Program-made: the position numbers and the translations under genes
The notes under the pieces: generated by a model
What the model saw: the letters and a program-made list of their open reading frames with translations, nothing else
Database searches by the model: none
Told to the model about the DNA's origin: nothing
Part shown: piece after piece, positions 17,361-27,087 of the stretch
How the letters are laid out: the number at the start of each line of letters is the position of its first letter
How positions within the stretch are numbered: the stretch's first letter is position 1
Assembly: GCA_007827375.1 (NCBI GenBank)
Contig: VISH01000002.1
Coordinates: 4,055,001-4,119,000, forward strand
Source of the DNA: Alteromonadaceae bacterium 2753L.S.0a.02
GTDB lineage: Bacteria > Pseudomonadota > Gammaproteobacteria > Pseudomonadales > Cellvibrionaceae
DNA length: 64,000 nucleotides
Reading direction: 5' to 3'

Positions 17361-18506
17361 TTAAAACTCGTAACTGATACCAAATATCAAGCGAGTATCA
17401 TCGCTCTGAGGAATTTCGTCCCCAGAACTCACGGGATCACTCACGTGATCTCGAATGAGTGTGATGCTTAAATCAAAATCAGAGATCAAATCGATATCAA
17501 GGCCGGTTTTTAAATGGTGGAGATAGCCACCTGCGTTTTCACCAACCACCTGGAGGTCGTATATAAATTCAAAATCAATATCCTTGGTAATTTCGGTATC
17601 GTATGCCGTACCCATAGCATATATAACGTGTCGACGAGTTTGCTCCTCGCCTTCATCCACCTCAACAAAACGCGTGCTCTGATACCCTAAACCAGCGTTC
17701 AAACTCCAGGTGGTTTTACTATTATCTATAACATAATAACCAGGCCGAAAACTGTAGGTCGCCCGCAATTCAATATTCTGAAAACGGTCACGAAATGCTT
17801 CAAACGCAATTGGCCGCAAAAACCACCGGTTGGACAGAAACCAATCGAAGTTAATATTTGCACGATGGTTATTTTCCGTTTCAACCGATTGTGAGAGTGA
17901 TTGGTTCGCGAGGTAGATTAATTCAAGGCGACTCGTGGGCGTTCGACGCTTGGCTTTTACATCTACCGTATATTCGTCCTGAACAGTATTTCCACGCCGC
18001 AAATTTCCACCTAACGCAATTTTACCATCCCAGAGCCTGAATCCATGTGCGTCTCCAGCCGCTATCGAAATCAACTTAGCTCTGGGGTATTCATACACTC
18101 GATTTGCAAGCAGGAGCTGAACTGCATCCCCCTGAATTAATAACTGCCCCTCTACAACACTACCGTCTTGAAAACGGATGCGTTTAAGCGTGTGGGTGCG
18201 GATTTCAGCGATGTCTTCCCAATCGAGTATCAGCGTGTCGAGCACATCACTGTCAAACTCCAGCTCCTCACGATACATTGCAACCAACTCCCCCTTCAAC
18301 CATTCGCCAGAAGTCAATCGCACCCAATCGTATTGTGTCGGCATCAAAGTCGTTTCAGATGATTCGAGCGCCGCATCACCAGATAATAATTTCTCAATAT
18401 TTTGACTTGCCTGTGCTTCATAATCGATGTCCTGTTTTAAAGGTTGCGCATGAAGCTGCATAGAAAGTATGAAAACCAGTGAAATGCCCCAGAATTTAAC
18501 GCACAT
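17361..18506 (-). CDS. DUF481-family outer-membrane protein
   Basis: A 381-residue exported protein with a signal peptide (about 1-20, ending LHA). Residues about 60-150 hold two short repeats of an SH3/Sm-like beta unit (WVRLTSGEWLKGEL and RIRFQDGSVVEGQL). The C-terminal 220 residues are a DUF481 barrel with alternating strands, ending in ISYEF with the terminal Phe expected for BAM-inserted proteins. Related proteins are called salt-induced outer membrane proteins (YdiY); their function is unknown. It is convergent with the patatin gene, with 41 bp between them. Confidence 0.88.
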   Translation of the reverse strand: MCVKFWGISLVFILSMQLHAQPLKQDIDYEAQASQNIEKLLSGDAALESSETTLMPTQYDWVRLTSGEWLKGELVAMYREELEFDSDVLDTLILDWEDIAEIRTHTLKRIRFQDGSVVEGQLLIQGDAVQLLLANRVYEYPRAKLISIAAGDAHGFRLWDGKIALGGNLRRGNTVQDEYTVDVKAKRRTPTSRLELIYLANQSLSQSVETENNHRANINFDWFLSNRWFLRPIAFEAFRDRFQNIELRATYSFRPGYYVIDNSKTTWSLNAGLGYQSTRFVEVDEGEEQTRRHVIYAMGTAYDTEITKDIDFEFIYDLQVVGENAGGYLHHLKTGLDIDLISDFDLSITLIRDHVSDPVSSGDEIPQSDDTRLIFGISYEF

Positions 18507-18707
18507 AGTGAGAAACCACCGCTGTGTTTTGACGGGCTATCAGTATAAACTGAGCTATCCAAGCTGAAAAGTTATGAATAAGTGAGGTGTATTCGGCCGT
18601 TTCGCTTTTTAAGTCTTCTTTAAGGGAAGCAGTGACTTAAATTGCATACTCTTGCCGATAATGAAGAAATTTAAGCCGCGCACAACTGAATTCCATTAGC
18701 TGACACA

Positions 18708-21353
18708 TTATCGATTAAAAGATAATTCAATGATATTCGCGATTTTACGCACACTATTGCCTTTCAAAATTCCCAAATGGTCACCGTCTATTTCATAGAC
18801 AGAAACATTGCTAACTATTTTCCCCCAGCCCAGATCTGTGTTATCTGGCTCGAAGTCGGATCGGATTTTTGCTTTAAATAATTTTATGGAATGCTGTGAA
18901 TATTCTGGAGAATAACTTTGCGAAGCGATATGTCGCACGTTTACGCGTAAATCCTGGTCGGGGTTTTGAGCCATCTCTCTGAGTGATATCCCCAGCCGTG
19001 TAGCCAAACTATTCTTTAGCTTGCGCAATTTGTATGCCCCACCCTGAATAAGGTAGTTAGTACCCTGCATGCGCAGTTTATAAAAATGCTTCTTTAAACG
19101 CTCCATGCGCGCCAAACTATCGAGAAACCCGGGTGCGTTACTATCGAGCATTGCGATCAATTTAACAGTTTCACCACGCGCCTCAAGAAGCTTAGCGGCT
19201 TCAAGCGCTATTATTCCCCCAAAGGATTCACCACACAGATAGTAGGGCCCGGTTTGCTGATACTGTGTTATCGAATCGACATATTTTTGCGCAATTGTCG
19301 CCACATTCGTAAAAGCTTTGAATGCAGCAGATTCCACTCCCTCATTAATGAGATCCACCTCTTCCTGCAGATAAACGCCGCACACCATATTTGGCAAATT
19401 AAATGCGTCAGCCAGTTCCTGATAGAGAAACACACCGTATAAGCAAAACAACGGTGGCAATGATGTATCGCCTGTTTTTAGTACAGTCACATTCCCCATC
19501 TCGGGAACTTCCACTTCACCCGATAGAATCTTTGCTATTTGAGCAATCGTGGGGAATTGTAAAAGCGATGTAATGGGTATAAATCGCTGAAATTTCTCAG
19601 ATACCAATCCAAGAAACTGTACTGCAAGTAGAGAGTCGCCTCCTATTTCAAAAAAATCATGGTTTACGCCGATACCCTTGAGATCAAACAATGTTTCCCA
19701 CATGGAAACCAAGGTATTTTCGATGTCACCACTGGCTGTAACAAATTTCGAAGTCACCAGCATGTTGTTTAGCGATGGTTCGGGAAGCTGCGATCGGTCA
19801 AGTTTGCCATTGTGATTTAACGGCAGCTGCGGCAAACCCACAAATCGCGCGGGAATCATATACTCAGGCAGGTAGGAATTAAGATGAACAAGTAAATTTT
19901 GGAGACTGAATTCATTGGGTGAGCGAAGCACCACGTATGCAACCAGACTTATTTCTTCGCTGTGTGCTTCATTAAGACCAACAACAACACAATCTTGAAT
20001 TTCACCGTATTTTCGAATAGTGGATTCTATTTCAAGAAGCTCTATGCGAATACCATGGAACTGTACCTGATAGTCTTTGCGCCCCATTAGCCGAAGCAAA
20101 CCATCTTCGGCAATTTTACCTATATCCCCTATGCGATAGTAGCGTTTCCCACCTCGTTCAACGAATTTTTCTGCTGTGAGATCTGGCAAGTTTAAATAAC
20201 CCTTTACTACGCCGGGGGATTCAAACAAAAGTTCCCCTGCTTCTCCAGGAGAGACTAAATTGCCATTCGAATCTTCAATTCGAATAGATGTATCGAGGTG
20301 CGGAAGGCCAACGTAGGTTCGCTCTACAATACCATCCCGAGGTACTAACCAGGTGCATCCCATACAACTGATTTCAGTTGAACCGTAGATAACATAGACC
20401 TCTGCAGTTATAAATATACGTTTTAGTGCCTCCAGCACATCGGGCGGTACGTGGTCCCCTCCCGAAGAGACATGACGCATATTCGAAAACACACTTAAAT
20501 TTTCGTAAGTTTTTTCTATATAGGGTAATACCTTTTTAAGGAGGCTCGGGCCGATATGAAAAACTGTTGCCCGCTCGAAATAAGCACTAAGCTTTTTCAT
20601 ATCCAGCACATCGGCGCGCGGTACGGGCATCACACTGGCACCGACCCACAATGGCAGCAACAACTCAAAAAAACTGATACTAAACGTATATTTGGCCGCA
20701 GCGATAAAAATATCGTTTTGATTGAAACCGTATTTCAGTGCGGCACTATTCAGGTAATGCCTAAGATTGCCGTGCGTTGCCAACACACCTTTAGGTTTAC
20801 CAGTCGTTCCTGATGTAAAAAATATATGTGAGATATCGCTTTCGCAGATGTCTACAGTTGGATCAGAGGTGGGGTATTGCTTATAAACCTCATTAATTTG
20901 AGAAAGATCGATAAATTTAACAGAACTATTATCCGTAGTAGCTTGTAGTAGTGCCTGAGGAACATCCCCGCCATAGAACAACACAGCCGAAGGCTCCACT
21001 TCGCTGAGCATATCGAGAATTCGAGCCGCCGGAAATGAAGCATCGATCGGCACATAAACTCCGCCCATTTTGTGTATCGCCAACAGAGCCACAAACACGT
21101 GTACCGATGGCTCTGTGCAGACAGCATACCGATTGCCTTTGTCGCCACCACACGCTAAAAGGTGGTGCGCTAAGCGATTAGCTTCTGTATTTAACCACTC
21201 ATAAGTGAATTCGCCCGATGGCGTAATCAACGCAACTCTATCTGGATACTGCGTTGCAGCCTCAGCAACCCGCTGAAATACGTACATCGCGCTTTCAGCG
21301 TCGTAGGCGTCGACAGAATTTACACATGTCTCTTTACCGATGTTGGTGAGCAT
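18708..21353 (-). CDS. NRPS-like adenylation-carrier-thioesterase synthetase without condensation domain
   Basis: An 881-residue three-domain enzyme. The adenylation domain covers about 15-525: A3 motif FTSGTTGKPKG, A5-like YGSTE, A10 lysine 517 in NHNGKLDR. The carrier domain has the phosphopantetheine serine 574 in EIGGDSLL. The thioesterase (about 630-881) has nucleophile Ser710 in GESFGG and a late candidate His in DGDHLG. The aspartate that binds the alpha-amino group in amino-acid A domains is replaced by Ser225 (FSISFFE where GrsA has FDASVWE). My hand-aligned ten-residue code is SIFHVSICMK. This argues for an acid lacking the amino group, such as an aryl- or alpha-keto acid. The A-T-TE layout matches arylpyruvate-dimerising synthetases (atromentin, ralfuranone type). 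ATG 21353 is preferred; an in-frame TTG at 21425 would add 24 residues. It is divergent from an HPPD gene. Confidence 0.9.
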   Translation of the reverse strand: MLTNIGKETCVNSVDAYDAESAMYVFQRVAEAATQYPDRVALITPSGEFTYEWLNTEANRLAHHLLACGGDKGNRYAVCTEPSVHVFVALLAIHKMGGVYVPIDASFPAARILDMLSEVEPSAVLFYGGDVPQALLQATTDNSSVKFIDLSQINEVYKQYPTSDPTVDICESDISHIFFTSGTTGKPKGVLATHGNLRHYLNSAALKYGFNQNDIFIAAAKYTFSISFFELLLPLWVGASVMPVPRADVLDMKKLSAYFERATVFHIGPSLLKKVLPYIEKTYENLSVFSNMRHVSSGGDHVPPDVLEALKRIFITAEVYVIYGSTEISCMGCTWLVPRDGIVERTYVGLPHLDTSIRIEDSNGNLVSPGEAGELLFESPGVVKGYLNLPDLTAEKFVERGGKRYYRIGDIGKIAEDGLLRLMGRKDYQVQFHGIRIELLEIESTIRKYGEIQDCVVVGLNEAHSEEISLVAYVVLRSPNEFSLQNLLVHLNSYLPEYMIPARFVGLPQLPLNHNGKLDRSQLPEPSLNNMLVTSKFVTASGDIENTLVSMWETLFDLKGIGVNHDFFEIGGDSLLAVQFLGLVSEKFQRFIPITSLLQFPTIAQIAKILSGEVEVPEMGNVTVLKTGDTSLPPLFCLYGVFLYQELADAFNLPNMVCGVYLQEEVDLINEGVESAAFKAFTNVATIAQKYVDSITQYQQTGPYYLCGESFGGIIALEAAKLLEARGETVKLIAMLDSNAPGFLDSLARMERLKKHFYKLRMQGTNYLIQGGAYKLRKLKNSLATRLGISLREMAQNPDQDLRVNVRHIASQSYSPEYSQHSIKLFKAKIRSDFEPDNTDLGWGKIVSNVSVYEIDGDHLGILKGNSVRKIANIIELSFNR

Positions 21354-21913
21354 AAATATTCTGTTTCCTTTCCCTTCCAAGAGGGTTATTACAGAAATTT
21401 CGTACGCAACAGCTTGCGCTCCCAAACACCTTGTTTTTTCGCAGTAGATCGCTGCTTTTTAGCAGTCTTTTAAGTCAATTTAATAAATACCGATTTTAAA
21501 CCCTCACAATTACCTTAAATTAATTGTGTGTTTAGGGTAGAGATACAGGCGCCAGATTGTCAAAACCTCCCGGCATATAACCACCTTACTTTCCTTTAAA
21601 ACTCAGAATACCGTGAACTACATACCAAAAGGAATAAAAATTGCCCGTTATTACAAAGAGGCCATGATGAATTCTCGCAATTATTTCTTTTACGAGACGA
21701 ACGCACAGTTATCGGACACACATATGCAAGCTAGCAGTGCAACCGCCCAACTATGGATCAACATTAGGTTTTTAACGGCAATATAAACACAAACAATGTG
21801 AAGGCAATCAAAGTTTATTCCTATTTGGCGCCGAATACACAAATCAATTTAAACGAGAAACTACTGATTCCGCAATTAAACTAAAGCACGCAAATTTATA
21901 CTGGAGTAGCCTG
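21354..21913. other. Divergent promoter region between synthetase and dioxygenase
   Basis: About 560 bases without a gene, AT-rich. It must carry both promoters and contains the palindrome listed at 21505-21528. Its length leaves room for an untranslated leader on the HPPD side. Confidence 0.5.
21505..21528. promoter_or_regulatory. Perfect 8-bp inverted repeat, candidate shared operator
   Basis: CACAATTA (21505-21512) and TAATTGTG (21521-21528) flank 8 bases. Outer bases (ACCCT left, AGGGT right at 21534-21538) extend the symmetry loosely. The dyad fits the T-N11-A style of LysR operators or another dimeric regulator and lies between the two divergent genes. Confidence 0.45.
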
Positions 21914-22948
21914 ATGAGTAACAGCAGTAAAGTCGTGGAAGTAAGAGGTATTTCTTTTCTCGAGTTTTCCGGAAGTCAGCCGGAGCTACTAACCAATCTT
22001 TTCTCACGTATGGGAATGGTGCGAGGAGGAATACATAAGGAAATCAACGCAGAGCTTTACCACCAGGGTGATATCCACTTTATATCCAACCCCAGCAATG
22101 GTGGCAATACCGAACGGTTTCGTAAAATACACAAGCGAGGCGCGAGCGCCATCGGACTAAAAGTCACCGACTCTGTTATAGCTTTCGAATTAGCCATAGA
22201 ATTGGGCGCTAAAGCAGCTGAGCTTACCGACTATGCGATTCCCGCCATTCAGGGCGTTGGAGCCTCGCTAATTTACTTGGTGGACGACAATGCCGAAAAA
22301 TATTTATTTGGAAAATTCGGGTTTCAGAGAACCGGCGTCATCAATCCTTTTAGTAATTTGGTTCGTATCGACCATTTAACTCACAACCTCAATAAAGGTG
22401 GTGTTGAGCGTATGTGTCAGTTTTACGAAAAGATTTTTGGTTTCGTGCGAGTACGTTCATTTGAAATTGAGGGGAAAAAAACTGGGCTGTACAGCGAAGT
22501 GGTCGCCAGTCGCTGTGGTAAGGTAATTATCCCTCTTAATGAAACCAAAGACGACAAATCACAAATCGCTGAGTTTATTCGGGATTACAACGGTGAGGGT
22601 ATTCAGCATATCGCACTAGCAAGTTCCAACATTTACAACACGGTGAGTACACTCTCTAAAAATGGTATTGAATTTCAGGAAACTCCCGACACCTACTATG
22701 AAATGATTGATAAGCGCTTACCGGAACACCCGGAAAATGTCACAGAGTTGAAAAAACATCAGGTGCTTATCGATGGCGGCGAAGCGCAGGGTGGCGGCTT
22801 CCTGTTGCAGATATTTACTAAAAACAGCATCGGCCCGATCTTTTTCGAATACATCCAAAGGAAAGGCAATAAGGGATTTGGCGAAGGAAATTTCCAGGCG
22901 CTGTTCGAGTCCATCGAACTGGATCAATTACGCCGAGGAGTGATCTAA
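21914..22948 (+). CDS. hppD: 4-hydroxyphenylpyruvate dioxygenase
   Basis: A 344-residue non-haem iron dioxygenase that converts 4-hydroxyphenylpyruvate to homogentisate with O2, the second step of tyrosine breakdown and the source of pyomelanin. Two vicinal-oxygen-chelate halves are present. The iron triad is visible: His154 in RIDHLTHN, His232 in GIQHIAL and Glu312 in FFEYIQRKG. The C-terminal GFGEGNFQALFESIE is the characteristic lid helix. The length matches bacterial HPPDs. The start is supported by GGAG 8 bases upstream. No homogentisate dioxygenase or fumarylacetoacetase lies next to it, so the product may not be degraded through genes here. It is divergent from the A-T-TE synthetase. 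A relative, hydroxymandelate synthase, cannot be fully excluded. Confidence 0.92.
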   Translation: MSNSSKVVEVRGISFLEFSGSQPELLTNLFSRMGMVRGGIHKEINAELYHQGDIHFISNPSNGGNTERFRKIHKRGASAIGLKVTDSVIAFELAIELGAKAAELTDYAIPAIQGVGASLIYLVDDNAEKYLFGKFGFQRTGVINPFSNLVRIDHLTHNLNKGGVERMCQFYEKIFGFVRVRSFEIEGKKTGLYSEVVASRCGKVIIPLNETKDDKSQIAEFIRDYNGEGIQHIALASSNIYNTVSTLSKNGIEFQETPDTYYEMIDKRLPEHPENVTELKKHQVLIDGGEAQGGGFLLQIFTKNSIGPIFFEYIQRKGNKGFGEGNFQALFESIELDQLRRGVI

Positions 22949-22984
22949 GGGCTGCTATCGCAAACGCCTAACAATACATTATAG

Positions 22985-23014
22985 GAAAAAAGCGAATCTG
23001 TTAGGATTCGCTTT
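22985..23014. terminator. Bidirectional terminator
   Basis: AAAGCGAATC (22989-22998) pairs with GATTCGCTTT (23005-23014) around TGTTAG. On the minus strand the stem runs into TTTTTTCC, so it ends the TM2-protein transcript well. On plus the T-tract is short but serviceable for the HPPD gene. Confidence 0.85.
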
Positions 23015-23049
23015 AACTTCGCTGTAATAGACCCTCTGCAAGTTGCCCA

Positions 23050-23463
23050 CTAACCCACTGCGTAATCACGACGATATTCATTTAGCTCGTCGATCTGTCC
23101 ATTTAAGGTCCAATAATCATAGAGCACACCCAGCCCGAACAGGCCAAAGGTAAGTAGGTAAATCAAGCCGGAAAGCCACTTGCCCATGTACATGCGATGT
23201 ACACCGAAAAAACCTACGAAAAACAGCAAGAGCCAGGCGATGCTGTAATCGATCTCTCCTTCCAAATAACTTCGATCAGCTTCACGCTCCATACTTGGAA
23301 TTAAAAATAAATCGATGATCCATCCGATAAAAAATAAACCGCAGGTAAAAAACCAAATAGTACCTGTTATAGGTTTACCGAAGTAAAAACGGTGAGCTCC
23401 GATAAATCCAAAAATCCACGCGATGTAGCCCAACACTAATGAATGCGAGTTATTGTGTTCCAT
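23050..23463 (-). CDS. TM2-domain membrane protein (two tandem units)
   Basis: A 137-residue inner-membrane protein with four hydrophobic helices arranged as two TM2 units. Each has the family hallmark: GFIGAHRFYFGKPITG (about 19-34) and GFFGVHRMYMGKWLSG (about 91-106), followed by a glycine-rich helix and a D. The start at 23463 is chosen over the longer TTG frame because AGAGG sits 5 bases upstream. TM2 proteins are widespread; in bacteria their role is unknown. Confidence 0.88.
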   Translation of the reverse strand: MEHNNSHSLVLGYIAWIFGFIGAHRFYFGKPITGTIWFFTCGLFFIGWIIDLFLIPSMEREADRSYLEGEIDYSIAWLLLFFVGFFGVHRMYMGKWLSGLIYLLTFGLFGLGVLYDYWTLNGQIDELNEYRRDYAVG

Positions 23464-23627
23464 GAGTTCCTCTGAAAAGTTTATTGGCTGTCCGAGCGAC
23501 AATTCTATTGTCTTTACAAACTCTAATTACAACTTATATGCCAACTTTAACTTATTGATTTTTAAGGAAATAAAACATTTAAGAACACGGCCAGTTCGTG
23601 AAAATAACTAAAATTAGGTGAAATTAC

Positions 23628-24863
23628 TCATTTAGCGACCAACTCTAGCACCGCATTCAACAGCACATTGCAACCCTTTTCCACGTCGTGCCAGTGGGTC
23701 CATTCATCGGGAGCATGGCTAACCCCTCCAACACTGGGAACGAACAATAATCCTGTCGGTGTGATATCGGTAAAAAACTGCGCATCGTGACCGGCACCGC
23801 TCGGCATAACGAGGGTTTTAAAGTCCATGGCTTGTGAATGTTTCTGCAGCAACTCCATCATTTCAGGAGAACAATGACGCGGAGCCAGCCAGCTCATTTG
23901 CTCATATTCAAACATTAATTTATGTCGCCGGGCGATGGCCGAGAGGACCTTGCGGCAACTGTCAGCAATGGCTGTCATTACCGATTCAGACATGTCGCGC
24001 CCCACCAGTGTAAATTCCGCTTTGCCCGGCACTGTGTGCGCAAAACCCGGTTTCAACTCGACGCTTCCAATAGTAAGACGGCTTTTATCGGTGCCTTCTT
24101 CATCAATAATGCGGGCAATTTCATGCGCGAAATCCGCAACCCCCATGAAGGCATCACTGCGCAGATTCATGGGTGCTGTTCCCGCATGGTCGGCTTTGCC
24201 AATAAGCTTAACCTTCCATTTAAAAACGCCACTAATACCCTCCACCACACCGATTGTGTTGCCGGTTTGTTCCAGTACCGGCCCCTGTTCAATATGTAAT
24301 TCCAGAAAACCGATAAGGTCGTTGGGGTCACGCGCGGCTTCCATCGCCTTATGGTACGGCATATGGTAGCGAGCCATCGCATCACGTAGCATTTCTCCGC
24401 CAGCATCTTTAGCACGCTCTAGCCAATCAAGTTTTAAATCTCCGGAAAGAGCTTGTGCACCCAACATTCCTCCAAAACGCCCTTCTTCCTCACTGGTGGC
24501 AATGACTTCTACCGCATGTTTTAGTGGAATGTTGTTTTCTTTGATTACCCGAATACATTCAAATCCTGCTACCACTCCCAGAACGCCATCAAACATTCCG
24601 CCAGCAGGCACCGAATCCAGGTGTGAACCGATAATCAGCGCCTTATTATCCGAGCTGCCCCAACGACCAATAACATTACCGGCACCATCCATATCACTCA
24701 CAAGCCCTTCAGCATCGAATTGTTGTTGCAGCCAGGCTCTCGCTTTAATGTCTTCGTCGGTAAAACCCTGACGATACACGCCCTGATCTTCAGCATTGTA
24801 GCCGTAGCGTCCAATGGTATAGATGTCGTTTTTTACGCGATCGAGATTAATTTTGAATGTCAT
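23628..24863 (-). CDS. M20-family N-carbamoyl-amino-acid hydrolase / allantoate amidohydrolase-like
   Basis: A 411-residue Zn-dependent amidase of the hydantoinase/carbamoylase family. Metal and catalytic motifs: His81 in GSHLDSVP, Asp92 in MFDGVLG, the EEEGRF acid pair at 125-130, and LELHIEQGP near 193. These enzymes hydrolyse an N-carbamoyl or ureido group to free amine, CO2 and ammonia. It is the last gene of a minus-strand group, 22 bp after the asparagine synthetase-like gene, and further down the same strand from a carbamoyltransferase-like gene. That pairing suggests a substrate with a carbamoyl group, but the actual molecule is unknown. Allantoate, N-carbamoyl amino acid and beta-ureidopropionate are the family's known options. 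Confidence 0.9.
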   Translation of the reverse strand: MTFKINLDRVKNDIYTIGRYGYNAEDQGVYRQGFTDEDIKARAWLQQQFDAEGLVSDMDGAGNVIGRWGSSDNKALIIGSHLDSVPAGGMFDGVLGVVAGFECIRVIKENNIPLKHAVEVIATSEEEGRFGGMLGAQALSGDLKLDWLERAKDAGGEMLRDAMARYHMPYHKAMEAARDPNDLIGFLELHIEQGPVLEQTGNTIGVVEGISGVFKWKVKLIGKADHAGTAPMNLRSDAFMGVADFAHEIARIIDEEGTDKSRLTIGSVELKPGFAHTVPGKAEFTLVGRDMSESVMTAIADSCRKVLSAIARRHKLMFEYEQMSWLAPRHCSPEMMELLQKHSQAMDFKTLVMPSGAGHDAQFFTDITPTGLLFVPSVGGVSHAPDEWTHWHDVEKGCNVLLNAVLELVAK

Positions 24864-24885
24864 AGTGAATGCTCAGTTAGCACGA

Positions 24886-26895
24886 CTACGCCGCCCAACC
24901 TAACTGTGCAGCGCGCTCAGCAGCAAGTTTCGGTACATCAGTAGCAATAAAGTGTTCATGCAGTATTTGTACGCCCAGCAAATGGTTAATCAGTGCATCC
25001 ATTTGAACCCGTTCAGCGGCCGAAGTTTCGGGTAGGTCATGCCGGGCAAACATTTGCTGCACACCCTCAAAGCTCAGTAGCCCCGCCTGTGCAATGTTTT
25101 CCTCGCTCAGATATTCGTTGGCCAATTGCTTCATCTGCTGCCACTTGAGTTCGTCGGTATGGGCAGGGGGCGCCATAAAGGCAAATTTTTCGCGCTTATA
25201 CAATACCTCGGGCAAAATACCTTTCATTGCTTCGCGCAATACCCATTTTTCGGTGCGGCCCTTAATGCGATATTGCGGTGGCAACTGCACGGCCATGGCA
25301 GCCAAATGGTGATCGAGAAACGCCGGGCGAGCTTCCATCGAGTTTGCCATATCGACGCGATCGCCACCCCAGGTCAGAATCTGGCCTTCGAGCATGGTTT
25401 TGCACCACACATACTGCGCCTTATCGAGTGCGTGGCGACCACGTAATTGGTCTTCATCAAAAGTCTCTGCGATAGCGGCACCGGCATCGTAATCCCGCAA
25501 TTCATGGCGAATGTCATCTGCGAGCAATCCCGGCACACTTGGAATACACGCGAGCCAGGGCTGCAAACAGCTTGGCGTAAAGCCAACTTTAAAATGCAGT
25601 GCAGGATCATCAATTTGTTCTTTGGAGAGCATTGCACCGGTAAAAATGGCGTTACTCTGGTCGAGTAACGATTGCCAGTCAGCTTTGTCTTTCACGTTCA
25701 GTGAATCAAGGCCGTGCAGAAACATATCACGCCGAAAGGCCGGGTAGCCACCGAATAGCTCATCTGATCCTTCGCCGGTCATTACTACCTTATATTTATT
25801 TTCGTTAACATGGCGGCTCATTAAAAATTTCGCGACTGCCAGAGTATTGTAAATCGTGCGCTCGGTGTGCCATAGAGTTTCCTTAAAATGCCCATACAAC
25901 TCATTACCCGAGAGTCGCATAATATCCTGATCGGCACCGCAGCTCTGTGCCATTTCCTGCGCGATTGCGCTTTCGTCATAAGCCTTGTCATCAAAGCCAA
26001 TAGTAAAAGCTTTTACTGGACCCTGACGACACGCAGATGCTAAACCAATAATTGCGCAAGAATCGATTCCTCCGGAAAGATAACTCCCAACGGGCACATC
26101 AGCTTCCAGGCGCAATGCAACGGCATTCAATAAACCCTCTCGCACCTGCTCAATGGCTTCACCTTCAGATATATTTTTGCGTTCGTGTTCGAGAGGAAAA
26201 TCCAGATCCCAGTATTTCTGTTCGTCGATAATTAACCTGCCATCGCGACGTTGAATGCGTACCACGTGGCCAGGCTTCACCTGGTGGATATCTTTAAAAG
26301 CTGTTGTGCCCGGTACCATAGTTTGCATCAATTGGTGGAAAATACCCTGGGACGAAAACTCCCGTTTTACATCCGGGTGCGCAAATAAAACCTTCAATTC
26401 AGACCCGAATACCACTGAGTCGCCGGTTTGTGTCCAATACAACGGTTTAATTCCGAAGCGGTCTCGCACCAGATAAAGGGTTTCGTTATTTTTTTCGTAG
26501 AGCGCAAATGCAAATTCACCGCGAAGTTGCTCCAAGGTTTTGTCTATTCCAAAACGTGGAAATAAATGCAAAATTATTTCTGAATCACTTTTTGTGACAA
26601 AGCGAGCGCCGTCGGCTGTAAGCCGGGCACGAATGCGCTGGTAATCGTAGAACTCTCCGTTGTGAGCTAACAAAAGGTTGGCGTCCTGACTTAAAAAAGG
26701 TTGCCTGGCACGATTCTCATTAAGATCAATAATTGAAAGCCGCGCATGGCTGAAACCGACTCCTTGAGCATCCAAGTTTTGATAACCAAATCCATCAGGC
26801 CCGCGGTGATACTGAATTGCAGCCATATTCACCAAGAGCTGGGAAGATATTGTTTGTTGTTTCGAGGCGCACATCACGCCGGCAATACCACACAT
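24886..26895 (-). CDS. asnB: Glutamine-dependent asparagine synthetase (AsnB-like)
   Basis: A 669-residue amidotransferase. The class II glutaminase domain starts at Cys2 (MCGIAGV) and spans about 1-220, with RGPDG and LAHNGEFYD in the glutamine site. The synthetase domain has the ATP PP-motif SGGIDS (near 265) and TGEGSDELFGGY. The normal reaction is Asp + Gln + ATP to Asn + Glu. It is about 110 residues longer than E. coli AsnB, which is common among AsnB/AsnO relatives that act in special pathways. Its place between a carbamoyltransferase-like and a carbamoylase-like gene suggests amidation of a specialised carboxylate, though plain asparagine synthesis is possible. GAAGG lies 9 bases upstream of the start. 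Confidence 0.92.
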   Translation of the reverse strand: MCGIAGVMCASKQQTISSQLLVNMAAIQYHRGPDGFGYQNLDAQGVGFSHARLSIIDLNENRARQPFLSQDANLLLAHNGEFYDYQRIRARLTADGARFVTKSDSEIILHLFPRFGIDKTLEQLRGEFAFALYEKNNETLYLVRDRFGIKPLYWTQTGDSVVFGSELKVLFAHPDVKREFSSQGIFHQLMQTMVPGTTAFKDIHQVKPGHVVRIQRRDGRLIIDEQKYWDLDFPLEHERKNISEGEAIEQVREGLLNAVALRLEADVPVGSYLSGGIDSCAIIGLASACRQGPVKAFTIGFDDKAYDESAIAQEMAQSCGADQDIMRLSGNELYGHFKETLWHTERTIYNTLAVAKFLMSRHVNENKYKVVMTGEGSDELFGGYPAFRRDMFLHGLDSLNVKDKADWQSLLDQSNAIFTGAMLSKEQIDDPALHFKVGFTPSCLQPWLACIPSVPGLLADDIRHELRDYDAGAAIAETFDEDQLRGRHALDKAQYVWCKTMLEGQILTWGGDRVDMANSMEARPAFLDHHLAAMAVQLPPQYRIKGRTEKWVLREAMKGILPEVLYKREKFAFMAPPAHTDELKWQQMKQLANEYLSEENIAQAGLLSFEGVQQMFARHDLPETSAAERVQMDALINHLLGVQILHEHFIATDVPKLAAERAAQLGWAA

Positions 26896-26991
26896 GCTTA
26901 TAAACCTTCAATTGCTTAAATAAAAAAAGATGTACCAAATCCGAACAGCATAGCGTCGACAAAACTCAGAACAAGCAGCCAGTTCATGATA

Positions 26992-27042
26992 AAAACAGGC
27001 GAAACCGCAGAGTGAATCGCAGATGGGCATTCTTCGCCTGTT
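26992..27042 (-). terminator. Hairpin between carbamoyltransferase-like and asnB genes
   Basis: AAACAGGCGAA (26992-27002) pairs with TTCGCCTGTTT (27032-27042), an 11-bp perfect stem with a 29-base loop. In the minus direction the stem is followed by TTATC after three terminal T, so it can work as a partial terminator or attenuator inside the 192-bp gap. Confidence 0.6.
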
Positions 27043-27087
27043 TATGCAGCCGCGGCGGCAATGCAGATAGATTTTTTCAACAGTCAG

